This document shows positions 28,230 to 40,663 of a stretch of DNA of 64,000 nucleotides, in pieces. The notes beneath the pieces are model-generated. The model did not search any database. It was not told where the DNA came from and saw nothing but the letters and a program-made list of their open reading frames with translations. The position numbers were made by a program, and so were the translations under genes. Source of the DNA: Morella rubra (taxonomy: Eukaryota > Streptophyta > Magnoliopsida > Fagales > Myricaceae); the NCBI GenBank assembly GCA_003952965.2, contig CM025852.1, positions 20,719,915-20,783,914 on the forward strand, written 5' to 3'. The first letter of the stretch is position 1. Each line of letters starts with the position of its first letter.

Positions 28230-30291
28230 AGTAGGAGAAGAGGTAAAAACTTTTAGCAATTCTTTTTAGTGTCTAAAATGCGAGGGTGGTGGGCATAGGT
28301 GAAAAAGGGACAATCGAACAACTGTCCGTGTTGAAAAAGTTGTCCTTGATATACAGTCTGAAAGGAGGGAAAGGGTTGGGGGGAAATCATAAAGGGGGGA
28401 GGAAAGTGGCAAGTTGTCATGATGTTCTGTTTTGTGTATCCGGATTGATTGACTAACTATTGAAAACATTGAAATAAGAGAAAGGAGTTTCGGCAAAAGA
28501 CAGTATAGGGTGAAGAAAAAAGAGTGCTAGAGTTGAATGGCAGTGGCAGTTTGCTGTAATGGTGTCCCCGAAAGTTCAAACATTGATTTGCTTTTTTCAA
28601 TATATAAAAATTGGATTCGAACATCTTTTTGTTCCAACAAGGTAGTGTGACTAGTGAGCTTTGCCTGTAATCACTGCTGCCTTCATGGAATTTATCCAGG
28701 AGTTTAGTTTACGAGACATTCTTGTATTGCTTTGGAAATAGATCAAGTTACTAGTTTTTGTGTTCAGAAAGAGTGTCGCTGGCCAGAGTCAGAAGGAGAA
28801 AGAAAACTACTGTCACATTTTTTAAGTATTTGGAATTTTACGAGTCCTTATATATAAGAAATATTGTGGACTAATTCGGGTCGGGTCTTACTATAGTAAA
28901 CTTAGGAATCATTTAAAGATTTATATAATTTATTCTCTTCGCTCACTTCCTGTGACACAATGATATTTCAGCCTGAATGTATTAGAAGCTCTTAAAATAT
29001 TAATTAAGTGATCCTACGGTATAGATCTTGTTCTATAAAAGTTGGCCATGCATAATTGAAAATGATGCAGAGGAGACCCACCTAAGCGAAGGCTGCAAAT
29101 TATGCATAAATAGAAAGTAGGCATTCACAATGAGATATTCAAGAGATGGCTAAATAATTAGGCATTCCGTGAAATATTCAATTCCCCAATAAATAAGTGA
29201 AGCAATTTTTTTTTTTTTTTTCTTTACGGCCAGTTTGTGGCTAAACGAGGAAATTAAAGTTGATACAGGCATGGCTTTTGAGGACAAGAGATGGGCTTAG
29301 AGATTGGATTCTTACCGCTCCTAAAATCTCAACAACGCATCTTCAACCCACGAAGCAAAACCTCCAATTGGGCCTTCGTTTTCCTTACAGGCCTATTGGG
29401 AAAGTTATATGCCATCCCATTTGGGCTGTACAGTCCAGCACCATATTGGTTGGATAAAGGTGAAAATTTATAAATTTTGCTCATTTGAGGGCCAAAAAGA
29501 TAAAATTGGTATTTTGAACTCAAAAATGACATTTGGTGGGAGAAATTGATATTATGCGTTTATATTGAAGGGACGTCCGTTTGTTAAATTTCAGAGAATA
29601 TTTTTGAAATTTTTGAAATTTTTACTTTATTGAAATTTATTGAGATTTGTGAAAAGTAAAGTGTGTACACGTAAAAGTTAGAAATTTTAGAGTGTATTTA
29701 TTTTATTAGAAATTTCCGTACTCCGAAATTTTGGAAAAAAAAAACACGACGTGGTTTACTGAGAGAAAAAAAAAATTAATAAGGGATTGACCAAGGTCCT
29801 CTTCCTATGTATCCAGAATATTTGGGGCCATCTTATCCCCAAGCTTTGGCCGGCTAGACCAAAAGGCTTTGTGCCAAAGGATATTTTATTTGAGCCATCT
29901 TCCTCTAGCTACCAGCCTCCTCTGTACTATCTATCCTCGTATCTTTGGTTTGCAATTTCTTTTTGTAGCGTGTAGTGAAATTCTTGCCTTTTGTTCCAGC
30001 TTCATGGCATGGATGCGGAGACTGTTAGATTTCTTTTTGCCAAACATGCCAAGCTACCTATCATGAGATCAATTAGGCAAGCAATATTTGAATGAGAATT
30101 TAAACTTCAATCTCATACTGGCGCCCTTTTACAGCTAGATCAAAAAGAAAAAAGCTGTAGGAATGTACTGGGCAAGAAGCTCGTTACCTTGCATTAGTAG
30201 CTTTATTTCATGCTCCTTGGTTCTAAATTTCACCAATTTTATGTTCCACAGAGAACTCGACAACCAAGATCTGCTGCATCGTTGATTAAAT

Positions 30292-30606
30292 ATGGGAGAG
30301 AAAACACCTTCCGATGAAGTTGAATACAAAGGGGATGTTGATCAGAAGAAGGAAAAGAAAGAGAATCACTAGGATGGAAATGAAAAACAAGAAAAGGAAG
30401 AGGGAAAAACAAAGTACAACAGGAAGAAAGACAGGGATGGAACAGATAGAGGTGGAAAGGAGGAGGAGAAGAAGAAGAAGCCTGAATATAGGAAGGATCC
30501 TGCAAAACTGAGGAAAAAGCTTGGAAAGATCGATTCCGAAATGCAGGCGGACTGGCGGCGAAGAAAGAAGAAATTTCGAAAACGAAAACCAACGAAGATA
30601 AACTAA
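30292..30606 (+). pseudogene. Lys/Glu-rich coding relic with one in-frame stop
   Basis: Read from the ATG at 30292, 105 codons look protein-like: MGEKTPSDEVEYKGDV, then a Lys/Glu/Asp-rich stretch, ending with PEYRKDPAKLRKKLGKI and a basic RRRKKKFRKRKP tail before TAA at 30604-30606. A TAG at codon 27 (30370-30372) interrupts it. The final third could form a short charged helix. Family not recognised. Either a decayed gene fragment or chance low-complexity reading. Confidence 0.3.
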
Positions 30607-31831
30607 CAGTAACCATTCTGCAGTGATAGGGCAGTTGGCATGTGAAAATGGTCCATTTCTTAATGCCAATGCACAACACCAAAGAAGATAAACTAATTAC
30701 TCAAATAACACTTGAGATTAAACTATTTGCTCCAATAAACAATGGAAGAGAAAATAAGAATAACCTGTTGAGAAATTCGCCTCGGTGGATTGAAAGAAGA
30801 ACCGATAACTAATGCGGGGAATGAAGCCTGGTCCGGAACCAATGCATGTAGAAAGATGAATCAATCTTGCATTGATCTCGGACCAAGCTTTATTCCTCAC
30901 ATAATAATTATCATTGCCAGCTTTCTGAGATACGAGTACATTAGTGAACATTCAACAGTGCCTGCCAAGAGAAAGAATTGTGCTTTTTAGCCAAACCCAT
31001 TACAAAAGGGCTCTGGTGTATTGGCTATCGGACTTGTCCCCTCTTATATTCATGCTTTGAGCCTAAGAGACACCATCTTAAGAGTCCACTAGGGTCTGTG
31101 CTTCCTCGCAGAGGTGCATAAGTTCATACAGGGTCATCTGTGCAAATAATTGTCAGAAAAGAAAATACAAGTTGGCCAATCACAAGTTAGATGGTATACC
31201 ACTAATTTCTGTCAACTGGTTTGTTAGGAAGAGGTTCTTAAGAGGATGAGAATTTGGGTTTTGAGGAGTGGTCTGGTTATTTATCCATTCACTCTCTGGG
31301 AGACAAGCAAGAAAACTCATGATCTCTTATGTTTCCTCAAAAAATGCTAAGTTCCAAAACGTGTGCGGCCAATCATGGCAACCACCTCCATGACAAGGAA
31401 CAGGTTCTGTTGATTATCTGTCCAGGCGTGCAATGCATCAGAATTGTTGCAATTTGATTGGTATGTTGAAAATAAGATTCACAGTCTGCAGAGTATGTGG
31501 CATTTGAATTCAGACTAGAAAAGCTTGGAATTACAAGTTTCCCCAATAGAATAAACCAAACAAAGACATTCCCCTGGTGCCCTTATATATATAAATATAT
31601 ATACCATAGAGCCTTCTCTAATTTCGGGAAGCAGATAAGGGGTGGAAAGCATCGACTCCATCACAGGGATCAGGGTTTGCCGGAGGCAAACCTGAAGTTT
31701 CCAAGGGTAATGATGCCTCAAGGTGCTTCGACCATTTCGAAATTGCGAACCAAAGTGGACGTGAATCAGATACGAGACTTCGGATTTATTGTTAGATATG
31801 GCCTACGGGCTCCATTGCCTATTAAGAAAAA

Positions 31832-32107
31832 ATTGGGCACTGAGAAGGCACATTGTGTTGGAGAAAAATTACAAGGGAAGGAAATAGTAGTTGTAAGGAC
31901 TTTTCTACACAGAGAGAGAGAGAGAGAGGGCCTATTAAGACGAAAAATTGGGCCCTGAGAGGTACATTGTGTTGGAGAAAAATTACAAGGAAGAAATAGT
32001 AGGTAAGGCAGAGAGGGCCTATTTTGGGCCCTGGAGGTAAAGAGAAAAATTAGAAAGGAAGGAAATAGTAGTTGCAAGGACTTTTCCACAGAGAGAGAGA
32101 GAGAGTC
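31832..32107 (+). repeat. Imperfect tandem repeat (about three units) with GA microsatellites
   Basis: The words TTGGGC(A/C)CTGAGA, GGAGAAAAATTACAAGG, GGAAATAGTAGTTG and AAGGACTTTTC(T/C)ACA recur in order in successive units. Units 1 and 3 end in (GA)n runs (about 31913-31928 and 32091-32105). Units are about 80-115 bp with internal deletions. Similar GCCACAGAGAGAGAG text at 32803-32829 suggests a related fourth piece. Confidence 0.65.
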
Positions 32108-34154
32108 TAGAATTTTTCTCTTCTCCCTCCACCTTATTCCGACGAGGGAGGAGTGCTCCTCCCACTTCCCTCTTCTCCTCGTATATGCTCTTGGTAGCCT
32201 GATATTCCAATTATTTTTTGGGCCTTTTTCTCGACGGACTTGGAGCTCAAATCTCGGCTTTTTTGTATGCTTTCGAAGTCATAACCAATGAGAATGGCTT
32301 CAGCATCGTCCGACGTCTATTTTTGTCAAAGCCAGCTACTGGCGGGCTTGCGCGTGGAGCCTCATGTGCTCATGCCCTTTTTTTTTTTTTTTCAATTTTT
32401 TGAGCGGCTTCTAGTCTTCTCAGGTGAGCAAGTGTCATCCGACCAGCCTCTGGACCTCCTAGCGCTTCCACCTGCCATGATAGTGGATTGACTCGCCGAC
32501 GGGTGGACGCGTGCATTTCACGCACACGTTCCTTTTGCTCTCCTCTAGCCGTCGTCTTTGCCGTTCCGCCGTCCTTTTAACTTTTCCGATTTTCATAGGT
32601 TGTTGCTCATTATGGATCATTTCAACTATCTATTTCATTTGGCTTTGTATGGTTGTTAAGTCCTTGCTCGTTGGTCCATCGCTTAAGGTCTGACACGTCT
32701 TTAGAGCCTATAACTGACATTTTTAAATTAGAGTGACTTAATATACTATAGAGTTGTTGTGATTACTAAAAAAAAAAAAAACCCAAGTGTGTTACAAGTC
32801 GTTTGCCACAGAGAGAGAGAGAGAGAGAGTGTGCGCTACTTGTCGTTGCGGCCAACTCTGTGATGCAGACAATGAGACGATATTTTGGGGCTTCTCAAGA
32901 CGAAAGTTTTGAGTTAAGAAACGGGTTCCTAACGAGATTTGATATTTCGGAAAAACGCTTGCACATAGAAGTTTTCGAGGAAAGGTACACATAAAGAATA
33001 AAGATGATCTGTATTTTAGAGAGAAAGGGATGTCTAGAAAAACAAAAACAAAAGAACAAAAATATAAGTGATAAATACAATATTCCATATTTTATACTCT
33101 AAATTATACATTTTGATATATTATACCTTCAAAATACTCATATTAGATAATAATACTCTTAATGACTCAATAATTGACAACAATATCTTCAACATGTGCA
33201 AAGTAAGTCAAAAACATCATCCTCAAATAATAAAATGAACACTTCCTTAATTAATAAATATTTCATGGCAAGGCAATGAGAGAAGCATTGTCAAGGAATA
33301 TGGTCCGAGTAGCTTTTGAAAGCGCTTCCTTTCTTTCTATTTCTGCTATCTGCGATTCTTCTCTTTGTTAACGTGTTTTCAAATTAATTATTATTATATA
33401 TTATATTTTGGGATTGAGAGTTTATTAAAGTGTCCCACATGGGAACTCCTACTTTCTAGGATTGCATTTATTATTGAAGAGCTTTAACATGTATTTGATA
33501 TAGTGCAAGACATGGAGTCTATGGTGCACCACATGCGTGCTCACGCGCGTGTGGTGTGGGCTGTAGGGCGCTAGGGGTGCTTTTGTGGCGCATATGAGGC
33601 GCATTTTTGGCACTTAGCACGAAGCATCGGAGCGAGGATTTGAGCTGTGTATTTTTGGTCTTTTGATCGGACGGTCAGATCGCATTTATTTTAGCTTTGA
33701 TGAAAATCCAACGGTGGATTTTATTTATCGTTTAAATCCATATGGTTAGTTATCTAATCATGGATATTAAAACGTGTTTAAAGTGTGATCACGATTTGAT
33801 AATTGTGTCCACGATATTTGCAGTTTTTAAACTGCTATAATCACGTTGTTTGGATTTAAACTGAATAATCACGTCGTTTGGTTAAGTAATTGCCTCCATT
33901 TTATGTAAATTGTTTGAAACTATCAAGAGGTTGAACGTACATTTTTCGTGAGTTGTGCTACGCATTTTGTACGAGTGGATCCCTAAAATCCAGGCTCTAT
34001 TGTATCATAAACGAATTTGACTTACCTTGTGCACAAACTGGTGGGGGCAAATATCGTTTAAGGAAAGCAACGCTGTTGTGCCTTTGGAGCAATTTTCTTT
34101 TCCGTATCTTTCCTTCTCTTTCTATATTTTTACAATCTTAAACGATATTATGCA

Positions 34155-37100
34155 ATGGCACTCACATTGAAGGAACGAAATTCGGGTTTCAAGAAATTGG
34201 AGCGTTTTGATGGAGCCAATTTCAAGCGATGGCAGAAGAAGATGCACTTTGTGTTGGCGGATCAGAAACTGGCGTATGTTCTGACTACCCCCAAACCTAC
34301 TTTGTCTGACAATGAGACTATTGCAGAGACTCGTGAAAGGCTGAAATGGGAGCAACATGATTATCTCTGCAAGGGCTATATCTGTAATGCTATGGTTGAT
34401 TCACTGTTCAACATCTACATCAACAAGGCTACTGCCAAGGAGATCTGGGATGCACTGGAGGCTAAGTATTTGTTGGAGGACGAAACTAGTAAGAAGTTTC
34501 TTGCTATGAAATTTTTTAATTACAAAATGGTTGATGCTAGGCCTGTTTCTAAGCAATTTAACGAAATTTTGCATATCCTTGATCAGTTCACACAATTTAA
34601 CATGAACATGGATGAGGAAATTTCTGTCTCTTCCATTATAGACAAATCACCACCTTCCTGGAAAGAGTACAGGAAAATAAGAAAGAAAATATTATTCTTG
34701 ATCAGTTTGGTCAGCATATTCAAGTAGAGGAAGAACTGAGATGTAATCAAGTTATGGAAGATGACGCTGTTCAAGCTATTAAAGTTTTGACAGTGGAGGG
34801 AGTTGGTCCTTCAAATTCAAAGAAGAGAAAGGCTGAAAATCAGAAACAAGAGAAGTACAACAAGAGGAAAAAGAAAGGGAATTGCTACAATTATGGCAAG
34901 CCTGGTCACTATAAGCATGACTGTCGTCTTCTTAAAAAGAAGAAGAAGAATTGGCTGTAGCATCAAAGCGCGGATTCTAAGGGCTTAAAGGATTTTGATC
35001 CTAAGGGCAAGGAGAAATTTCGTAGCTGTTATCTTAGAGGTCAATTTGATCGAAGGAGATGGTTCGTGGTGGATTGATTCTGGGGCAACAAGACATGTTT
35101 GTTCATGACATGGAGTCAATTCACTGTATACTTGAAGGCAATGAAGAAGGTCTATTCCTCTAATGTGGTGAATTATTTTTTTTTTCACTTGCTTAGCTAT
35201 GTGAGGTAACGCGCGAACCAATATAGCATCTTCGGAGTTCTACCTTTGTGCTGAAAAGTTCTTTAACTTTTTATCTAAAGTTGTTGTTATTGTTTTCTCC
35301 TCATACTTTTAGTGAAATATATCTCTGTCTCTTTCCTGGTGGCTCTTTTTCTGATGACCATTAGTTTCTGGTTTTAAATTGTAATTTTGAGTCATTGAAT
35401 TATGCTTTTTATTTTCTGCTAAATGGGTTGGGACTTTGTGGGTAATGTGTTTATTCTTGTGTGGTATGGATATTTTTTTAAGTTCTTATATATTTGTGGG
35501 AAAATTTGCAAATTGTTAATTTTCTGTTACTATGTTTTGGCCTGCATTTTGCGTTATGGCATTTTTTAACATATATGGAACTCATATAAAGTTAGAAAAT
35601 GCATGCACTTCTGATCAGGCTCTTCACGACTTTAATTCCCAAATATTGAATAATGAATGATGAGAAATGTGGTCGCCAGTGTTGTATGAACAACCACAAA
35701 CATTACTCAGAAATTACTCATTTTCAGAAAAGATGAATCGAACCTCGTATCTATTTGGAACTTCATTACATAGTGATGTAATGTGATTTTATATATACGC
35801 ACACCTCACTATGAGGTGGTTCGGATACATACTTTATGGTATAGCGGTTGTATGATGAATGACTTTTAAATAGATTGTCTATGTTTTTTAATGCATTAAA
35901 GGATGTAAAGTGTTTAGAAAATTTTTCAAATATATTTTCAACGAAATTGAGGTGAAAACTCCATTGTGATGTCTAAAACTAACGTACGTCAGGTCCGAAC
36001 AAGTAACGGATGCGACGAATTTTTCTCTTTCCACACGCATTTTGTCCGAATCTGTTGGTACCCTAATACATGAGACACACGATGAGCATCATACTTGGGG
36101 TCTACAAAAATACGGAGGATAACTGAAAGAAATCGGACATTGGGTGTGGACAACTGGTTAAATGCAATGATGATTTTTCAACATTTTACCAGATAATTCT
36201 TTTAAGGGGTGATGGCTTACTTACAGCTGTTATAAATTAATATGAATTCCTAAAAAATATTCCAAAGGTGAACATCCATTACGAATTCATGCGAAGAGAA
36301 AGAAAACTCAAATCAAATTCATCTCAAGACATACTGCGCCATGCCACGAGCGACCTAGTCCGACTCTACCTGACACACAATCGGAAATTGGGGACGAGGA
36401 ATAAGCTATTGAATGGCATTCTTCCTATGAGTATAACGCCAGAGAACATAGCAATAGGATTATAAGGTTCTTAATTGTGAATACCGGGGGGTCCGAATTA
36501 GCTACTGTTGTATTGGTTAATTTAATATATACTTCAGATCCGAGATGACCCGGTGATTATTATTATAATATTAGGTTCACTAACCAATTGGGTCATCTAT
36601 TTTAAAAGAATAAGATGAGAGATTCGATTCTTTACTTGCATACCATCTTCATGATATTTTTGGTGTAATACTAAAGTCAATCTCTCTTTTGAATTAGAAA
36701 AGGAGTGAAAAGAATTAAGAAAATAAATAATTCTTTTGGACTCAGATTTCATAAGCTCTTGTTGAAGAATCATTTGGAGATGGTGATGTCATTCAAATAT
36801 ACTTGATAGACTTTCCAGGTTTAGTATACCTGATCCTTTTGAATTTATGTAGATTGCTATTGAAGTCTCAGTGATTCTGCTTTATTGTGAAGAAGCTATG
36901 TGATGATATATTGATTTTTATAATTGGGAAAATAATACTTTGAATTAGTTTTACGTAGACCTTCTCACCTGGGTCTACATCCATTTGGCTTTAAGTGGAT
37001 TTTTCAGAAGAACATAACAAGTCGATCGAACCATTTGAAAATTTAACAAGCACAACTTCAGTAGCCAAGGGTTTCAAAGCAAAAAGGAAGGTTATGCGCA

Positions 37101-39395
37101 TTATTTTGATACATATGCTCTGTTGCTCGACATCTGCTTCTATTCCGAACGTTAATTCGCCATTCACATCGATCTCTACTTCACTTCTTCTGAAATTCAC
37201 TCAACATGATGGTCCAACTGGCTTTGTTGAAAACTGGTATAACTTGTGGAATGAGATTTATCATAGTGGAGTCAAGCCTGAGGGAGTTCGTGATGCCCTG
37301 GACGTATAAGAAAATAAGGTATGCAAATTGGTTAGATCTTTATATGGTCTCAAACAAGCTCCTAAGAAGTGGCATGAGAAATTTGACGAGGCTGTCATTG
37401 CTAATGGGTATCGGGTACATGAATCTGATAAATGTGTTTATAGCAAGTCTTCAGGGATTGCGGTCATTGGTTGTTTATTTATTTGTTTGTAATGTGGATG
37501 ATTAATGTTAATTTGTTTGGAATTATAATGACTATTCTTGTGTTAGGACACGCAAAAATACTTTTTTTATAACTTACAACGACTCTCTGACATGAAAGAT
37601 TTTTGGTTTGTGTTTTGGGTGCATGCGGGCTGATTTTAGGAATTAAGACATTAGTAGAAAACTAACTTGTAAATCAATTCTGGACTTCCTAGTCACATAT
37701 ATGTTGAGAAAATTTCTCAAATCTCGTGTTTAAAATCGATAGGGGTGGATGTGTAATCGGGGTGTTCAACGACGCGTGTTTGTAAAGTGTGGACTGTTTG
37801 CCGAGACATACTTGGAAAGTTCTGTCAGATAGCTTGCAAGTAATAAAGTCATTGAACGTCGTTACCAATCGTAGCCCCAAGTGAATTAGACGTCGTCCTC
37901 GACCATCACCTCGTTCTTCAAATTGTCTGGGAAATCCTGCCAGTAAATACCACCAGTACACATCTATGGGAAATTATTCATTGGAATGCGTACGTAGGGT
38001 TCTTTCAAGCTATTTAATAATCAGAACCATGGCACCGTTGATGGTAATCTCAGAACAGGTGATATCCTTTTGCGTTAAAAGGGCTTTCTTGAGGCAAGTT
38101 GGATCAATGAGAATGGAGATGCACCACATCGCACAAGTGGTTGATGTTATTAATTTGGGTGGACACTCTGGATGGTACGGGTGGCGGGGGCGCGATCTCA
38201 TGGGGCATCGGAAGAACAACAAGAGCCATCATCACACCTGATTCGACAATCGCATCTGAATTTGTTGCTTTGGCTTCATGTGGGAAAGAGGTTGAATGGT
38301 TACGGAATTTATTACTGGAAATTCCTATTTGGCCTAAACCAATGACGCCCTTTTCTTGCCCGCAGCGCCCAACTATCAATCCGCTGTGATCAGCCAACGC
38401 TCACATTATCTCGCATTGCAATATGTCTAATGTGGGTCGACGAATGGCGGGAGGAGTCTGAGAGCAGGAGTGTTGGCCTATATCATGGTGAGGGCTACTG
38501 CTAAGACATTCTTCCACTAATACTGTAAGATGTCTGTGAAGAGGTCAGGGTTTCATGAGATATTTTAAGAGTTTTAGGTGTTTAATGTATGCCATTACTT
38601 TTGTTTTACTCTGTTTCCTAGAATATTGGTTTCATTGCTTGCGAGCGCCATTGACAATTGAAGTAAATATCCACCACGTCAGACCTAGGGAACTCACTAT
38701 ACCATTGGAATGTCTAGTACGTAAGGCGCGTTTCTTTTCATTATTTACAAAGAACCATGCCGATTCATGCCGTATCCAGATCAGTGGATAATCTCTTTTT
38801 TTGGCGCTTAAACGCGCTTTACTGAGCACTAATTGGATTCATATGAGAATGCAGGACTCACAATCCCCACAAGCCTGGTTGGATATTTTCACACTTGGTG
38901 GTGAGTGCGCATTCTATTGGGGATCGATAGGAAAACAAAGGCATTCATTTACATGATTCGTATTTTTCTTATTTTTGGCTATTTCATCGTATTTTGTTTT
39001 TCTTATTGGTCTTCATGTTGGGAAGAGGTTTGATATATGTTTGTTTACTGGTATAATTTTACTTTTTTTGGTAATAATTTTCCTATTCTTTTGTGCTCTT
39101 AACTCCAATTGGTCTCTCAATATCAATACAGCCTGTGACATGCACAAGCGTACCATTTAGTCTATCGAGCTATAAGCATATTGGGTTCTATCAATGGCAA
39201 ATCTAGCATATGGCTGACGTACATAAGTCTTATGTATAGACAATTACTGCACTGTATTAAGAGGTAATTTACTTTATAAGCTTTGTAAGATCTTCTGAAA
39301 ATCTTGCGGATCCGTTGACTAAAGGACTTACAAAGGATTTGGTGTGGAAAACATCAAAAGGGACGGGGTTAAAACTAATGATTCAAAATCACTAA
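34155..39395 (+). mobile_element. Decayed or mis-sequenced Ty1/Copia retrotransposon
   Basis: Copia domains occur in the expected order. Gag: 34155-34727, a UBN2-type frame (FDGANFKRWQKKMHFVL ... AKEIWDALEAKY), continuing after a frame break to a zinc knuckle at 34883-34924. Protease: WWIDSGATRHVC with DSG at 35076-35084. Reverse transcriptase: shifted-frame pieces from about 37060, then a clean stretch from about 37319 (VCKLVRSLYGLKQAPKKWHE) to about 37490. RNase H: around 38238-38370 (STIASEFVALASCGKEVEWL). Pol C-terminus: about 39290-39395 (LADPLTKGLTKDLVWKT). Integrase was not recognised in 35200-36950. Upstream, from about 33410, GTCCCACATGGGA-like text resembles plant Copia LTRs, but no matching 3' LTR is visible before the N gap. 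No complete ORF, so not autonomous as written. Confidence 0.85.
35200..36950 (+). other. Interior of the Copia element without recognisable domains
   Basis: Between the protease and RT remnants, where integrase would be expected, no coding words were found. The DNA is AT-rich with short frames only. Either integrase was replaced by unrelated sequence or its reading is scrambled beyond recognition. Confidence 0.4.
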
Positions 39396-39663
39396 ATGAT
39401 GTAAACTCAACCCAACACTTGAAGTATCGAGCTCTTGGGTTCAATGAGTAAAAGTACATCCTACAGTGATGACAAGCACTTTACAGTTTTGACCAATCTC
39501 CAAAAGGACTACAGTCATTGGTACCTATAATGTCACTTGAGGTGTTGTGCCTTCTAAGCACTATATAGGTCTCTTTTGGAAACTGATGTGTATCAATGAG
39601 AGGTGTTATTTATAGGGACACTCAAAAGTCTACTGATTATGCAGCCTGTCGGAGGAGTTGTTG

Positions 39664-40663
39664 NNNNNNNNNNNNNNNNNNNNNNNNNNNNNNNNNNNNN
39701 NNNNNNNNNNNNNNNNNNNNNNNNNNNNNNNNNNNNNNNNNNNNNNNNNNNNNNNNNNNNNNNNNNNNNNNNNNNNNNNNNNNNNNNNNNNNNNNNNNNN
39801 NNNNNNNNNNNNNNNNNNNNNNNNNNNNNNNNNNNNNNNNNNNNNNNNNNNNNNNNNNNNNNNNNNNNNNNNNNNNNNNNNNNNNNNNNNNNNNNNNNNN
39901 NNNNNNNNNNNNNNNNNNNNNNNNNNNNNNNNNNNNNNNNNNNNNNNNNNNNNNNNNNNNNNNNNNNNNNNNNNNNNNNNNNNNNNNNNNNNNNNNNNNN
40001 NNNNNNNNNNNNNNNNNNNNNNNNNNNNNNNNNNNNNNNNNNNNNNNNNNNNNNNNNNNNNNNNNNNNNNNNNNNNNNNNNNNNNNNNNNNNNNNNNNNN
40101 NNNNNNNNNNNNNNNNNNNNNNNNNNNNNNNNNNNNNNNNNNNNNNNNNNNNNNNNNNNNNNNNNNNNNNNNNNNNNNNNNNNNNNNNNNNNNNNNNNNN
40201 NNNNNNNNNNNNNNNNNNNNNNNNNNNNNNNNNNNNNNNNNNNNNNNNNNNNNNNNNNNNNNNNNNNNNNNNNNNNNNNNNNNNNNNNNNNNNNNNNNNN
40301 NNNNNNNNNNNNNNNNNNNNNNNNNNNNNNNNNNNNNNNNNNNNNNNNNNNNNNNNNNNNNNNNNNNNNNNNNNNNNNNNNNNNNNNNNNNNNNNNNNNN
40401 NNNNNNNNNNNNNNNNNNNNNNNNNNNNNNNNNNNNNNNNNNNNNNNNNNNNNNNNNNNNNNNNNNNNNNNNNNNNNNNNNNNNNNNNNNNNNNNNNNNN
40501 NNNNNNNNNNNNNNNNNNNNNNNNNNNNNNNNNNNNNNNNNNNNNNNNNNNNNNNNNNNNNNNNNNNNNNNNNNNNNNNNNNNNNNNNNNNNNNNNNNNN
40601 NNNNNNNNNNNNNNNNNNNNNNNNNNNNNNNNNNNNNNNNNNNNNNNNNNNNNNNNNNNNNNN
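39664..40663. other. Assembly gap, exactly 1000 N
   Basis: A continuous run of N. The round length indicates a default gap of unknown true size, so distances across it are meaningless. It separates the Copia element from the left arm of the large palindrome. Confidence 1.

Larger units (their letters stand above)
28230..33400. other. Gene-poor interval downstream of QKY
   Basis: About 5 kb of AT-rich DNA. The first few hundred bases are QKY 3' UTR. Contents I could name are a broken Lys/Glu-rich frame (30292-30606), a GA-rich tandem block (31832-32107), a second GA run near 32812-32829, and T or A homopolymers near 29205 and 32770. A 153-codon frame at 31497-31958 runs through the GA repeat and resembles nothing I know. 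Confidence 0.5.

Noticed and set aside
30239..30682. Minus-strand frames of 127-147 codons rich in Phe/Leu/Ser
   Set aside because: Antisense shadow of the Lys/Glu-rich plus-strand relic; the hydrophobic look comes from reading GA-rich DNA in reverse.
31497..31958. 153-codon plus-strand frame
   Set aside because: Ends in the GA repeat (REREREG), matches no family, and its tail is repeat-derived.
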